Positions 31,928 through 41,289 are shown, numbered from the stretch's first letter. The stretch is DNA of 64,000 nucleotides from Sporosarcina koreensis (GCF_000826145.2 NZ_LN651335.1:62001-126000); one strand, 5' to 3'. The notes: generated by a model not told the origin, from the letters alone. Translations and numbers: made by a program.

Positions 31928-34354
31928 CTACATTTTGTTGCGGTACGGCAGATAAGGCTGGATCGGTGTGTTGATGACCGATGCAGGGACTTCCAGGGAG
32001 ATGCCCATCTGGATCTCATAAGGGGTTTCGATATGATTGGCTCTCCTCAGGTCTTCTGCTGTAATGCCATAATTCGCGGCAATCGACTCCAGTGTGTCGC
32101 CTTCCTTCACTTCGTGATTCTTCCGGATCTTGTCCACCCGGCAGGCCGCCTGCTTGAACAGCGGCTGCTTCGAAAGAGGATCGACAAGATCGATCGTCAG
32201 TGCGTTGGCCGCTTCTTTCTTATCCAGATTCCCGAAATGGAATGGAACGAAGACAAGTCCCGGCTGAACGGCCGTGCCGACGCGGGCAGGCACTTCGATC
32301 TCTCCGCGCGGTGAGGACACACGGACGACTTCACCTTCTGCGATCCCCATATCCGCTGTATCTTTTTCATTGATTTCCACATAGCCGTGCTGCGCAGCCA
32401 TATGAAGGAGCGGGGACCGCCCGGTTTTCGTCCGGGTATGCCAGTGCCAGACGAGACGTCCTGTCGTGAGCCATGTCGGGTACTCATCATTCGGCTGCTC
32501 GTATGGCGGTACGTACGGAGTCGGCTGGAGGATCGCGCGTCCGTTTGCACCGATTTCCGTATAGTCCTCTTTTGAGAGCGCACGGCCCGTCAGCTGGTCC
32601 TTGCTGAATGTCTGCGCATCGTCAGGCGTCGTATGGAACTTGAAATCCGTATAGAGACGCGGTGTTCCATTCGAATTTTCATCAGGCACGGGCCAGCGGA
32701 GTCCGTTTTCCTTCTCGAGTCGTTCATACGTGATGCCGGACATATCACAGGGACGTCCTTTTGACACCCGCTTGAATTCTTCAAAGCAGGCTTCAGGCGT
32801 GCTGTACTGGATCAGCGGCTGCCCGTCTCTGTCCCTGAAGTCCATCCGTTTTGCAAAATCGAGCAGGATCTCGAAGTCACTTTTGATGCCTTCCGGCGGC
32901 TCGATGGCTTTCCTCAGTATATTGATGGTCCGGTCGGCGTTTTCCATCGTCCCTTCCTTTTCACCCCATAGGGCAGCGGGCAGGATGACGTCCGCGACAG
33001 AAGAGGTCTCCGTCAGGAACGGATCCTGGACGATGACAAATGTGCTCTCCAGCGCTTTGCGGGCGCGCTCGCGGTTCGGCAGCGACACCATCGGGTTGGT
33101 CCCGATGTTCCAGAAGACGCCGACCTTCTCTTTTTCGATCAATGAAATGATGTCTTCGATCGCTTTTTCCGGTCCTGCCGGCAATGTGGATTCGTCCACG
33201 TTCCAAAGCTCGGCCATCTCTTTCAGATGGACCGGGTTGGTCGGATTGCGGTGGGCAGGATAGGTACCGACACCCCCGGCCGTCCGGTTGGCGGAAGAAC
33301 TCGGCTGTCCGGCCATGTGCAGCGGGCCTGACCCCGGCTTGCCGATGAGCCCGCGGACAAGGTGCAGGTTATTGACCGCCACACAGGCCGTCGTTGCATT
33401 GCTGCTCTGGTATGCCCCCTGCAGTGTCGTCGTGACGAGGGAATCACATGTCCCGAGCACGTCCGCGAGTTTCCGGAGTTTTTCAAGAGGCAGTCCGGTC
33501 AGTTCAGCTGCATGCTCGAGCGTCCAATCTCCGATTGATTCCTTCATCTTGTCGAAACCGACCGTATGGCTGTCGATGAACGCCTGATCCAGCTTGCCGT
33601 TCTGAAGGATTTCGTTCAGCACGCCGTTGAGCAGCGGCAGGTTCGATCCCGGCTTGAGCGGGATGTGCAGATCGGCTTCCTTCGCGGACAGTGTCTCGCG
33701 CGGATCCACGACAATCAGATACGGCTTGCTGGTCCGCTGCTTCCTGTCCATCACACGCTCGAAAAAGACCGTGCCGGTTTCGGCCGGGTTATGGCCAAAC
33801 AGCATGAGGACGTCGGTTTCGTCGACATCATCGAACGAGGCCGGCGTGCCGTCAGCGCCGAATGACTGGAGCAGGCAGAACTCCGTCGTCGCTGTGCAGA
33901 GCCGTGTATTCGCATCGAGCAGGTGGGTGCGGAGACCGGCACGCCCGACTTTCGCGGTCGTATAGTAGTCTTCCAGGAATCCCTGTCCCGTCGAGTAGAA
34001 ACTGATACTGTTCGGCCCGAGTTTCTCCATCGATTCTTTCGATTTCTTCACGATCAGTTCCATCGCTTCATCCCACGATGCTTTCACCAGCTGGCCGTCC
34101 TGATTGCGGATCATCGGGGACATCAGCCGGTCGGGCGCCTGGTTGGCCTGCCACTGATTCTCGCCTTTCGGTCCGAGTCGTCCGCGGTTTGTCGGGTGGT
34201 CTCCGTTTCCTTTGATACCTACAATCTGATCGTCTTTGACGGCAACATAGCAACCGCAGCCGACAGAGCAGATATTGCATGTACTATAGACCCACTTGTC
34301 AGGGTCTCCCTGGCTGTAGACATTCTGGTCGATTCGTTCTTCCTGCCAAGACAT
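31928..34354 (-). CDS. Molybdopterin oxidoreductase with C-terminal LysM domain
   Basis: An 808-residue protein of the formate dehydrogenase/nitrate reductase superfamily, without a twin-arginine signal and therefore cytoplasmic. The N-terminal 4Fe-4S motif has C26, C29 and C33 (CNICSVGC), but the expected fourth cysteine (GRLCPKG in relatives) is glycine 61 (GRLGPKG); C35 is an extra nearby cysteine. The likely molybdenum ligand is C153 in NTRLCTATTE. Further blocks are HNPAETGTVF and the C-terminal molybdopterin dinucleotide-binding domain (about 610-735). Residues 746-791 form a LysM-like domain (HEVKEGDTLESIAANYGI), unusual for this enzyme class. AAGGAGG precedes the ATG. The substrate is unknown. 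Confidence 0.88.
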   Translation of the reverse strand: MSWQEERIDQNVYSQGDPDKWVYSTCNICSVGCGCYVAVKDDQIVGIKGNGDHPTNRGRLGPKGENQWQANQAPDRLMSPMIRNQDGQLVKASWDEAMELIVKKSKESMEKLGPNSISFYSTGQGFLEDYYTTAKVGRAGLRTHLLDANTRLCTATTEFCLLQSFGADGTPASFDDVDETDVLMLFGHNPAETGTVFFERVMDRKQRTSKPYLIVVDPRETLSAKEADLHIPLKPGSNLPLLNGVLNEILQNGKLDQAFIDSHTVGFDKMKESIGDWTLEHAAELTGLPLEKLRKLADVLGTCDSLVTTTLQGAYQSSNATTACVAVNNLHLVRGLIGKPGSGPLHMAGQPSSSANRTAGGVGTYPAHRNPTNPVHLKEMAELWNVDESTLPAGPEKAIEDIISLIEKEKVGVFWNIGTNPMVSLPNRERARKALESTFVIVQDPFLTETSSVADVILPAALWGEKEGTMENADRTINILRKAIEPPEGIKSDFEILLDFAKRMDFRDRDGQPLIQYSTPEACFEEFKRVSKGRPCDMSGITYERLEKENGLRWPVPDENSNGTPRLYTDFKFHTTPDDAQTFSKDQLTGRALSKEDYTEIGANGRAILQPTPYVPPYEQPNDEYPTWLTTGRLVWHWHTRTKTGRSPLLHMAAQHGYVEINEKDTADMGIAEGEVVRVSSPRGEIEVPARVGTAVQPGLVFVPFHFGNLDKKEAANALTIDLVDPLSKQPLFKQAACRVDKIRKNHEVKEGDTLESIAANYGITAEDLRRANHIETPYEIQMGISLEVPASVINTPIQPYLPYRNKM

Positions 34355-34367
34355 GACGTTCGCCTCC

Positions 34368-34796
34368 TTATTGTGTTACGGGTAAGTAGAATGTGGGGAT
34401 GACATATTTGACGGATTGGGTTCCATACTCGGATTCGAGCTGCTGAGCCGCTTCCAGAAGATGGTGATGCATGTTCTCCATCAGACGGCTGAGGTCTTTT
34501 TCGATTTCCCGTGACGGGTCGGGCATCCAGCCGATTGCGCGCTTCCACGACTCATAGAACGGCATGGAGACTTCGTTTGCATGATACACGTGTGTGCAGG
34601 GATTTTTGAAGGAAGACAGCTGCGGCTGTTCCGTCGCTTCGAATTCCGGCAATAGGTCACGGAGAGCGGATTGCTGATCCTGCAGGGACTGCTTCAGCAG
34701 AATCAGGAGCGGGTGATCATACGTGCCGATCTGTTCGACTGCCTGTTTGTTCTCATCCAAGATTTCGTTAAACAGCTGGTTCACCTGATTGGACAA
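34368..34796 (-). CDS. Hypothetical partner of the molybdopterin oxidoreductase, 142 aa
   Basis: A soluble, mostly helical protein with several conserved-looking aromatic and histidine residues (PCTHVYHANE, ENMHHHLLEA). It ends 13 bases before the oxidoreductase start codon, so the two genes form an operon and are probably translated together. The start is TTG at 34796, 7 bases after AAAGGAGG. I do not recognise the family. Position suggests an accessory or electron-transfer-linked subunit, or a cofactor-insertion chaperone. The single cysteine (PCTH) cannot hold an iron-sulfur cluster by itself. Confidence 0.75.
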   Translation of the reverse strand: MSNQVNQLFNEILDENKQAVEQIGTYDHPLLILLKQSLQDQQSALRDLLPEFEATEQPQLSSFKNPCTHVYHANEVSMPFYESWKRAIGWMPDPSREIEKDLSRLMENMHHHLLEAAQQLESEYGTQSVKYVIPTFYLPVTQ

Positions 34797-34948
34797 AGGG
34801 AGTCCTCCTTTCAAATCATTGTTCTAGTTAGTAGGAGTACCACAAACCGCTGCCTATGAAACAGTTATTCTTACAATATTCTGGAAATTAGACCGGCAGC
34901 AGAGTAACAGGGCGTCAAACAGGGAAGTATGGAAAACAGGCAATGAAA

Positions 34949-34977
34949 TTGACAGGGTGACTGCGCTGTATTATTGT
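34949..34977 (+). promoter_or_regulatory. Sigma-A promoter of the dicarboxylate/amino-acid symporter gene
   Basis: TTGACA (34949-34954), a 17-bp spacer and TATTGT (34972-34977). Transcription would start near 34984, about 60 bases before the TTG start codon. Confidence 0.72.
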
Positions 34978-35045
34978 AGAAAAGTATATTTCCTACTAAA
35001 TATATAGGGATTGAATAAATAACTGATAAAGGAGATGCCTGCATT

Positions 35046-36299
35046 TTGAAAAGACTATGGAATCGGTATGCATCCGCATCTTTGATCCTCAAGATTACTA
35101 TCGCACTTATTCTCGGTGTGGCCGCCGGACTGCTGATGGGAGAGCAGGCGGCGGTCTTTGCCCCGCTTGGTGATCTGCTGATACGTCTTCTGACATTCCT
35201 GATCATTCCGCTGATCCTGTTCACGCTGATTGTCGGTGTCAACCAGACGACCATCGGAAATCTGGGGAGGATGGGCGGAAAGGTATTCATCTATTACACA
35301 CTCAGCTCGGCGGCTGCCATCATGGTCGGTCTTGCCGTTGCTTCATTATTCCAGCCCGGCCAGGGAATGTCGCTCGGTGGAAACGAAACATTCGACGTGC
35401 CGGACAACCCGGGCATCGTAAGCGTCCTGCTGAATATTGTACCGTCGAATATCGCCAGCGCCTTCACGGAGATGAATCTGCTCGGCATCATCTTCACGGC
35501 GCTGACATTCGGAATCGCCATTTCGGTACTACGGAGTTCCTCAAAGATGAACGAGCTCGGTGATCACCTGCTGAAAACAGTCACAGCACTGAATGAGGCG
35601 GCATTGATCATCCTGAAAGGGATCCTCCAGTACGTACCGGTCGGTGTGTTCGCGATCATGGCGAAGACGGTCGGCAGCCAGGGGGTCCATACGCTTGTGG
35701 AGCTCGGCGGGATGATCGGCGTATTGTACGCGGCGCTGCTGGCGCAGATCGTCTTGTATACAGTTGCCATGCTGCTGTTCAAAATCAATCCTCTGACATT
35801 CTTCAAACATGCGAGGACACCCATCGTCACGGCATTCGTCACGCAGAGCAGTGCAGGGACGCTTCCGCTGTCACTGAAAGCTGCAAAAGACCTGAAGCTG
35901 CCGCGCAGTCTGTACGGGTTCAGCCTCCCGCTCGGCGCGACAATCAACATGGATGGGGCTGCCATCCGGATTGCCGTGTCCGCTGTCTTCGCAGCGAATA
36001 TCGCCAATACGCCGCTATCACTCACTGATATGCTGATGGTTGTCCTGGTCGGAACGCTGGCATCCATCGGCACAGCGGGCGTGCCAGGAGCAGGGATCGT
36101 CATGATCGCCACTGTCTTCGTCCAGCTCGGACTGCCGGTGGAAGCAGTGGCACTGCTGACGTCGATCGATGCGCTGATCGGTATGGGAGCGACCGCCCTC
36201 AATGTCACCGGCGACCTCGTCGGTACCGCGCTGATCAGCAAGACGGAAGAACATAAAGAACACATAAAAGACGAGGGGGAAGGGGAGTGGCAAGCTTGA
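35046..36299 (+). CDS. Dicarboxylate/amino acid:cation symporter (DAACS family)
   Basis: A 417-residue sodium or proton symporter of the GltP/DctA/TcyP family, with eight membrane helices and two re-entrant loops. Family signatures are the serine-rich loop TQSSAGTLP (about residues 264-272), SLPLGATINMDGAA (about 297-310) and NVTGDLVGT near the C terminus. It imports glutamate, aspartate, C4-dicarboxylates or cystine; the sequence alone does not decide which. The TTG start has AAAGGAG about 10 bases upstream. It has its own promoter and terminator. Confidence 0.92.
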   Translation: MKRLWNRYASASLILKITIALILGVAAGLLMGEQAAVFAPLGDLLIRLLTFLIIPLILFTLIVGVNQTTIGNLGRMGGKVFIYYTLSSAAAIMVGLAVASLFQPGQGMSLGGNETFDVPDNPGIVSVLLNIVPSNIASAFTEMNLLGIIFTALTFGIAISVLRSSSKMNELGDHLLKTVTALNEAALIILKGILQYVPVGVFAIMAKTVGSQGVHTLVELGGMIGVLYAALLAQIVLYTVAMLLFKINPLTFFKHARTPIVTAFVTQSSAGTLPLSLKAAKDLKLPRSLYGFSLPLGATINMDGAAIRIAVSAVFAANIANTPLSLTDMLMVVLVGTLASIGTAGVPGAGIVMIATVFVQLGLPVEAVALLTSIDALIGMGATALNVTGDLVGTALISKTEEHKEHIKDEGEGEWQA

Positions 36300-36314
36300 T
36301 TTGCCCTTCTGGAG

Positions 36315-36355
36315 AAGCCGGCTGCCGACAGATAGCTTGTCAGCAGCCGGCTTTT
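36315..36355 (+). terminator. Intrinsic terminator after the symporter gene
   Basis: AAGCCGGCTGC pairs with GCAGCCGGCTT, with a second inner GACA/TGTC stem, followed by TTTTC. Confidence 0.9.
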
Positions 36356-36514
36356 CACTTTGGCTAAAAACATGGAAAATCCAATGAATCTCCTGCAGCC
36401 CTTGACTTCACATAATATATGGCAGAAAATTGTACGGAAACATAGACTGTTGAAACTGCAGTCGATACACCAGACAGTGTGCCGGTTGTTTATAATTTGA
36501 AGGAGGACCGATCC

Positions 36515-37744
36515 ATGAGAAAAACAGAGATCCAGCGTCCCTCTTCTGCAAAACGGACACTGCTGCTGATTGCCATCATCATCATCGGGTTCAACCTGCG
36601 GCCGGCGATAACGTCCGTCGGTCCGCTGCTCGGCACCATCCGGGATGAGCTCGGACTGTCGAATTGGAGTGCAGGCCTTATCACGAGTCTTCCGCTCATC
36701 GCTTTCGCTGCGATGTCGACAGTTGCCGCACGGCTTGGCAACCGTTTCGGCAACATGCGGATGATTCTGACAGGACTCATCCTGTTGACTGTCGGAATCA
36801 TCATCCGTTCGGTCGCCTACACGCCGCTTCTCTTCATCGGCACGGCTATGATCGGACTCGGCATTGCACTGATGAATGTGCTGCTTCCTGCGTTCATCAA
36901 AGAGAAGTTCCCCGGCAAAGTCGGCCGGATGACGAGTATCTACTCCACGGCCATGTGCATATTTGCCGCTGCCGCTTCAGGTGTCTCCATACCGCTTGCA
37001 TCAGGTGCGGGGCTCGGCTGGGAGCTGTCACTCGGTTCCTGGGTACTCCTGTCCGCTGCCGGTGCCGTGCTGTGGATCGTTGTCATGAGACGGGAAGACC
37101 CCGTACCGGAAGATGAAATGAAAGTCTTTGTCGCCCGGAAGCAGAAAGGGCTGTTCGGTTCCATGCTCGCCTGGCAGGTGACCCTGTTCATGGGACTGCA
37201 GTCATTCGGATTCTATACACTCGTCTCCTGGCTGCCGCAGATCCTGACCGACTACGGTTTTACTCCGTCCGCGGCCGGCTGGGTGCTGTCCATCGCACAG
37301 ATGGTCAGCATCCCCTCCACATTCATCGCTCCGCTCCTCGCGGAGAAATTCAGCCATCAGTCCGGAATTGCGGGCGCTGCAGGTCTCATGTATGCACTCG
37401 GATATGGCGGCCTGCTGCTCGGCGGCTCGCATGCATTCCTTATCGTATCGAGCATGCTGATCGGACTTGCATCCGGTGCAACGATCAGCCTGTCCCTTGC
37501 GTTTCTCGGCATGCGGGCACGTGACGGCAGGCAGGCAGGCCAGCTGTCCGGCATGGCGCAGTCGATCGGCTATCTGCTGGCGGCCACAGGCCCGATTGCC
37601 ATTGGACTGATTTATGACATGACCGGCAGCTGGACGATTCCTCTTGCCGTGCTGACAGGTATGTGTCTCCTGCTGACCGCCTCCGGAATCGGCGCAGGCC
37701 GCAACAAGTTTGTCGGGGAGCCGCAGCCGGAAGAATCGGTTTGA
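36515..37744 (+). CDS. CynX/NimT-family MFS transporter
   Basis: A 409-residue, twelve-helix carrier with the family signature GFNLRPAITSVGPLLGTI in the first helix and RLGNRFGNMRM in the second loop. CynX relatives export cyanate, nitroimidazoles or similar small anions. It precedes the allantoate amidohydrolase gene by 90 bases with no terminator between, so cotranscription and uptake or export of a purine-breakdown intermediate (allantoin, allantoate or ureidoglycolate) is reasonable inference. The ATG at 36515 follows AAGGAGG. Confidence 0.9.
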   Translation: MRKTEIQRPSSAKRTLLLIAIIIIGFNLRPAITSVGPLLGTIRDELGLSNWSAGLITSLPLIAFAAMSTVAARLGNRFGNMRMILTGLILLTVGIIIRSVAYTPLLFIGTAMIGLGIALMNVLLPAFIKEKFPGKVGRMTSIYSTAMCIFAAAASGVSIPLASGAGLGWELSLGSWVLLSAAGAVLWIVVMRREDPVPEDEMKVFVARKQKGLFGSMLAWQVTLFMGLQSFGFYTLVSWLPQILTDYGFTPSAAGWVLSIAQMVSIPSTFIAPLLAEKFSHQSGIAGAAGLMYALGYGGLLLGGSHAFLIVSSMLIGLASGATISLSLAFLGMRARDGRQAGQLSGMAQSIGYLLAATGPIAIGLIYDMTGSWTIPLAVLTGMCLLLTASGIGAGRNKFVGEPQPEESV

Positions 37745-37834
37745 CAATTAGAGGAATCGGACAGCGGCAGCTCAGTACGGGAACTACAGGGACTTCGAAA
37801 GGCCATACCAATCAGCGGGAGAGGGGAAATGACG

Positions 37835-39067
37835 ATGAATCTGGAACGGCTCCGACAGTCATTTGAAGCACTGGCAGCATTCACGGACAACGGGGAGGGC
37901 ATCAATCGGCTCGCGTATACGGAGACGGAACGCAAGGCACGCGGCTATATGATCGAACAGTTCGAGCAGGCGGGCATGACTGTCCGTACCGATTATGCGG
38001 GGAATGTGATCGCCCGGCGAAACGGCCGGAATGAGGAGCTGCCGGTGGTGGCGACGGGTTCGCATATCGATTCCGTCTATGCAGCAGGTGCCTATGACGG
38101 CACCGCAGGCGTCCTGGCTGCACTCGAAGTGATGCGCTCCCTTGCAGATGACGGCACGGAGACGGAGCATCCGATCGAAGTGATCATTTTCGCCTGCGAG
38201 GAATCCGCCCGTTTCGGCGTCTCGACCCTTGGCAGCAAAGCGATGTCCGGCCGGCTCGATCCGGCGTACACCCGCTCGCTGACGGACAAGGACGGCATCA
38301 CGCTGATGCAGGCATTCGCAGAGAATGGCCTCGATCTCGAGGAGGTCCATCTTGCGAAACGGTTCCGGGATGAGTTCAAGGCATTCGTTGAACTCCACAT
38401 CGAGCAGGGACCTGTTCTTGAACGGCGGGAGACGGCGGTCGGTGTCGTCTCGGCCATCGCAGCCCCCGTCCGGTTCCATGTCCATGTGGGCGGAACGGCG
38501 GATCACTCGGGGACGACCCCGATGGATTACCGGCATGATGCGCTGCTCGGCGGCGCAGAGATCGCGCTTGCAGTCGAGAAGGCAGCACTTGCCGAGCTGC
38601 GGTATGGCACCGTCGGCACAGTGGGGGTGTTCTCGATCGAACCGGGTGCCATGAACGTTGTGCCGAGTGCCGCTGAGCTCGATGTCGATATCCGCGGAAC
38701 GGAACCGGCATCTCGTCAGCGGGTGGCGGATGCGCTGCAGGAGGCTGCTGACGCGGCTGCCGCCAAGCGGGGTCTCGACGTATGGATCGACGAAATCTCG
38801 AATGAAAGTCCGGTCGAGATGGATGAAGGACTCGTTGCAGAGCTGAAAGACGTCTGTCGGGAACATGGCGTGACCTGGCTCGAAATGCCGAGCGGCGCGG
38901 GTCACGATGCCATGAACATGGCCCGTTTCTGTCCGACCTGCATGATCTTTGTTCCCTCAAAAGATGGGCTGAGCCATAACCCTGCAGAATTCACCGCAAT
39001 GGAACAGCTGCTGACTGGAGCTGAAGTGCTGCGGGACATGCTGCTGAGACAGGCGGTCGTCATTTGA
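37835..39067 (+). CDS. allC: M20-family amidase, probable allantoate amidohydrolase
   Basis: A 410-residue zinc-type M20 peptidase-like enzyme of the hydantoinase/carbamoylase group. Metal-binding residues are seen in GSHIDSV (His), AYDGTAGVL (Asp), CEESARFG (Glu), HIEQGP (His) and PSGAGHDAM (His near the C terminus). Relatives hydrolyse allantoate, ureidoglycolate or N-carbamoyl amino acids. Next to a clear allD and the oxalurate genes, allantoate to ureidoglycine plus ammonia and carbon dioxide is the best reading. The ATG at 37835 is 8 bases from AGAGGGG; the ATG at 37829 is too close. It ends at a strong bidirectional terminator. Confidence 0.85.
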   Translation: MNLERLRQSFEALAAFTDNGEGINRLAYTETERKARGYMIEQFEQAGMTVRTDYAGNVIARRNGRNEELPVVATGSHIDSVYAAGAYDGTAGVLAALEVMRSLADDGTETEHPIEVIIFACEESARFGVSTLGSKAMSGRLDPAYTRSLTDKDGITLMQAFAENGLDLEEVHLAKRFRDEFKAFVELHIEQGPVLERRETAVGVVSAIAAPVRFHVHVGGTADHSGTTPMDYRHDALLGGAEIALAVEKAALAELRYGTVGTVGVFSIEPGAMNVVPSAAELDVDIRGTEPASRQRVADALQEAADAAAAKRGLDVWIDEISNESPVEMDEGLVAELKDVCREHGVTWLEMPSGAGHDAMNMARFCPTCMIFVPSKDGLSHNPAEFTAMEQLLTGAEVLRDMLLRQAVVI

Positions 39068-39091
39068 CCGTGATCCGGAATCTGACGACCC

Positions 39092-39133
39092 CATAACAAA
39101 AGCGGACCGCACTGTCGCGGTCCGCTTTTGTTA
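39092..39133. terminator. Large bidirectional terminator between allC and allD
   Basis: An 18-bp perfect stem, ATAACAAAAGCGGACCGC (39092-39109) with its complement at 39116-39133, around a six-base loop. Its right edge overlaps the stop codon of allD. Confidence 0.93.
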
Positions 39134-40180
39134 TTTGGCGAAAGGATCTTTATGATCATACTGATTGTTGTGCACGGTGTCACTCCGCAGATAGTCGAGA
39201 ATATCATCGACGATCTCGATTCCGTTCTTCATCGATGCCTGTTCCTGGAGCGTCGTATTCTGTCCCGGGTACAGGACTTGGTCGAAGCCCGGCGCAGGCT
39301 TCACCTCGTTCAGTTCCTTCATCATCCCGGAAATGTGTTCCCGGAACAGTTCAGCACTTGTGAACGCACCGGGATCGATGACGATGTGCAGCTGACCGAG
39401 TTCGCGGCCGGCTGTCAGATCATGGTACATCGATGAAACGTGTTTGCCGAACGGCAGGCCGAGCAGGACACCCGAGAGGATATCGACCATCATCATCAGC
39501 CCGTAGCCTTTCGGGCCGGCAATCGGCAGAAGTCCCGTCACCTTGAACGGATCGGTCGTCGGCACGCCGTCCTTGTCCACCGCCCACGTATCGGGGATCG
39601 ATTCTTTTTTCGACCGGGCATGCAGGATCTTGCCCCATGCCTGGACGCTCGTCGCCATATCGAAGATGATTTTGTCATCCCCTACTCCCGGCGCTGCGAA
39701 GCCGATCGGATTTGTTCCGAAATACGGTTCCGCGCCGCCGAACGGCACGACCATCGGATCGGATTGGCAGAGTGAGATGCCGATCATCCCGGCCTCCGCT
39801 GCCTGCTGGACGAAGTATGACATCGCGCCGCTGTGACTCATGCGCCGGATGCCGACGATCGCTGTTCCATTCTCGCGCGCCATTTCGATTGCATGTTCCA
39901 TCGCTTCCTTCGCGGCAACGTGACCGGCGCCGTTATCCGCATCCAGGACAGCCGTCCCCGGTCCGGTTTTGGCGAAGTTGAATTTCGGATCTGCCGTGAT
40001 GCCGCCTTTGGCGATCCGTTCCGCGTAATATTCCGTCCGCATGGCGCCGTGTGAGTGGATGCCCCGTGCATCGGCATGTGCCAGCACATCCGCCACAACT
40101 TCCGCATGGTCTTTCTGCAGGCCTGCTTTTTCCAGTTTCCGTGCGATCAGTTCCCGAATCTCCTCATAGCTCACAATCAT
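39131..40180 (-). CDS. allD: Ureidoglycolate dehydrogenase (NAD+)
   Basis: A 349-residue member of the malate/L-lactate/ureidoglycolate dehydrogenase family. It closely resembles E. coli AllD along its length: ADARGIHSHG with the catalytic histidine (about residues 38-47), the block SLCQSDPMVVPFGGAE (about 135-150), DTWAVDKDGVPTTDPF, GPKGYGLMMMVDILSGVLLG and the C-terminal PGFDQVLYPGQ. It oxidises S-ureidoglycolate to oxalurate, the substrate of the FdrA-YlbE-YlbF enzyme. It is transcribed with the alpha/beta hydrolase gene upstream (36-base gap), divergently from fdrA. Confidence 0.95.
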   Translation of the reverse strand: MIVSYEEIRELIARKLEKAGLQKDHAEVVADVLAHADARGIHSHGAMRTEYYAERIAKGGITADPKFNFAKTGPGTAVLDADNGAGHVAAKEAMEHAIEMARENGTAIVGIRRMSHSGAMSYFVQQAAEAGMIGISLCQSDPMVVPFGGAEPYFGTNPIGFAAPGVGDDKIIFDMATSVQAWGKILHARSKKESIPDTWAVDKDGVPTTDPFKVTGLLPIAGPKGYGLMMMVDILSGVLLGLPFGKHVSSMYHDLTAGRELGQLHIVIDPGAFTSAELFREHISGMMKELNEVKPAPGFDQVLYPGQNTTLQEQASMKNGIEIVDDILDYLRSDTVHNNQYDHKDPFAK

Positions 40181-40216
40181 GTTCCATACTCCTTCTGGCA
40201 GCAGCTGCCGGGTAGT

Positions 40217-41092
40217 TTACGACATGGCAAAGCGGTCTTTTAAAAAGCGGATCGTCTCATTGACAGCATGGACAGAGTCCGGATCATCCATATTCGCATC
40301 AAAATTGTGTTCGCCGCCTGAAATGGTGAGCAGCTCGTTCGGCACACCTGCTCCGTCCAGTTTTCCTTTCATGGCGACAGACTCTTCGTACGGCACGTCT
40401 TCATCCGCATCTCCATGGATGAGCAGTGTCGGCGGATAGGATGCATCCGCCAGCAGCACCGGCGCGAATTGCTGCAGCTGCACGGTGTCCGCCGCAAGTT
40501 CCGGACCTGCCACCCAGTCGAGCCACGTTCCGTTCTGCCGGCAGTACAGGTAGATGGCGTACCGCTGCTGGATCGGTGCCGCGGAAATCGGCGCGGGCTT
40601 CACAAGCTGCTTCGCGAGCATTTCCGGAACGGCCGGCATGCTCGTGAAATGCGGACTCGGATTGCGGTACCAATCACCCGTCACCTGTCCATATCCGTAA
40701 AACGAAACGATTGCATCCGGCTTGACGCTGAATGTACCGGAAAGCAAAGCTAGGTAGCCGCCTGCCGAACTGCCCGTGACAGCGATACGGCCCGTGTCGA
40801 AGCCGAACTGCCGGGGCGCTTTGGTCTTCAGCCACTCCAGAAGACTTTTGATATCATCACGGATGCCCGGCAGCGGTGTCTCCGGCGCAAGCCGGTAATC
40901 GACGGAGAAGACATGGAAGCCGGCCTCCGTGTACCGTTCGATCTGCTGCTTGTGCATATCATCCTTCGTTCCCCAGATCAGGCCGCCGCCGTGGATGAAG
41001 ACAAGCAGCGGGGCGTGTGGTTCCCGGGTGCGGTGGAGGACACCTTCGATCCTGTTCTCTTCTGTCTGCTTATACACGAATGTCTCTGCCAT
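40217..41092 (-). CDS. Alpha/beta hydrolase (hormone-sensitive-lipase-like)
   Basis: A 291-residue serine hydrolase. The oxyanion motif HGGG (about residue 35), nucleophile elbow GSSAGG (Ser about 107), acid in HGDADEDVP and histidine in GGEHNFD are all present. The ATG at 41092 follows AAGGGGATGC. It is the first gene of the allD operon and faces the fdrA promoter, so a step in ureide breakdown is possible. Candidates are a hydrolase acting on ureidoglycine/ureidoglycolate or on an ester or amide side product. No characterised allantoin enzyme I know has this fold, so the role is open. Confidence 0.85.
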   Translation of the reverse strand: MAETFVYKQTEENRIEGVLHRTREPHAPLLVFIHGGGLIWGTKDDMHKQQIERYTEAGFHVFSVDYRLAPETPLPGIRDDIKSLLEWLKTKAPRQFGFDTGRIAVTGSSAGGYLALLSGTFSVKPDAIVSFYGYGQVTGDWYRNPSPHFTSMPAVPEMLAKQLVKPAPISAAPIQQRYAIYLYCRQNGTWLDWVAGPELAADTVQLQQFAPVLLADASYPPTLLIHGDADEDVPYEESVAMKGKLDGAGVPNELLTISGGEHNFDANMDDPDSVHAVNETIRFLKDRFAMS

Positions 41093-41253
41093 GATGCATC
41101 CCCTTCTCTGGATCTCTATACTTCTCCGCTGCATGGAAATTTCCTTCTTCACAGCGTCTGCTGATGGTGATTCACCTACCATGGTACGTCACAAATCGCG
41201 CAGAATACAGCATTCGCCTTCATCTTTTACGTTTTTGTAATGTTCGGCTCCCG

Positions 41254-41289
41254 GATTTTATTCGTCTGCAATGCTGTATGCCCTACAAT
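41254..41289 (+). promoter_or_regulatory. Promoter of the fdrA operon with a box shared with the MFS gene at 50081
   Basis: A 21-bp box at 41254-41274 (core TTATTCGTCTGCAATGC) is identical to the one at 49979-49999. Ten bases after its start of -10 spacing lies TACAAT (41284-41289). The -35 position (17-bp spacer) falls on TTCGTC inside the box, a poor match to TTGACA, which suggests an activator-dependent promoter. The leader to fdrA is about 105 bases. Confidence 0.72.

Noticed and set aside
36491..36496. TATAAT as a promoter for the CynX-like gene
   Set aside because: It would start transcription inside the ribosome-binding site at 36500-36506 and there is no -35 at a proper distance.
37835..39067. 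N-carbamoyl-L-amino-acid hydrolase instead of allantoate amidohydrolase
   Set aside because: Sequence alone cannot exclude it; I preferred the allantoate role because allD and the oxalurate genes are adjacent.
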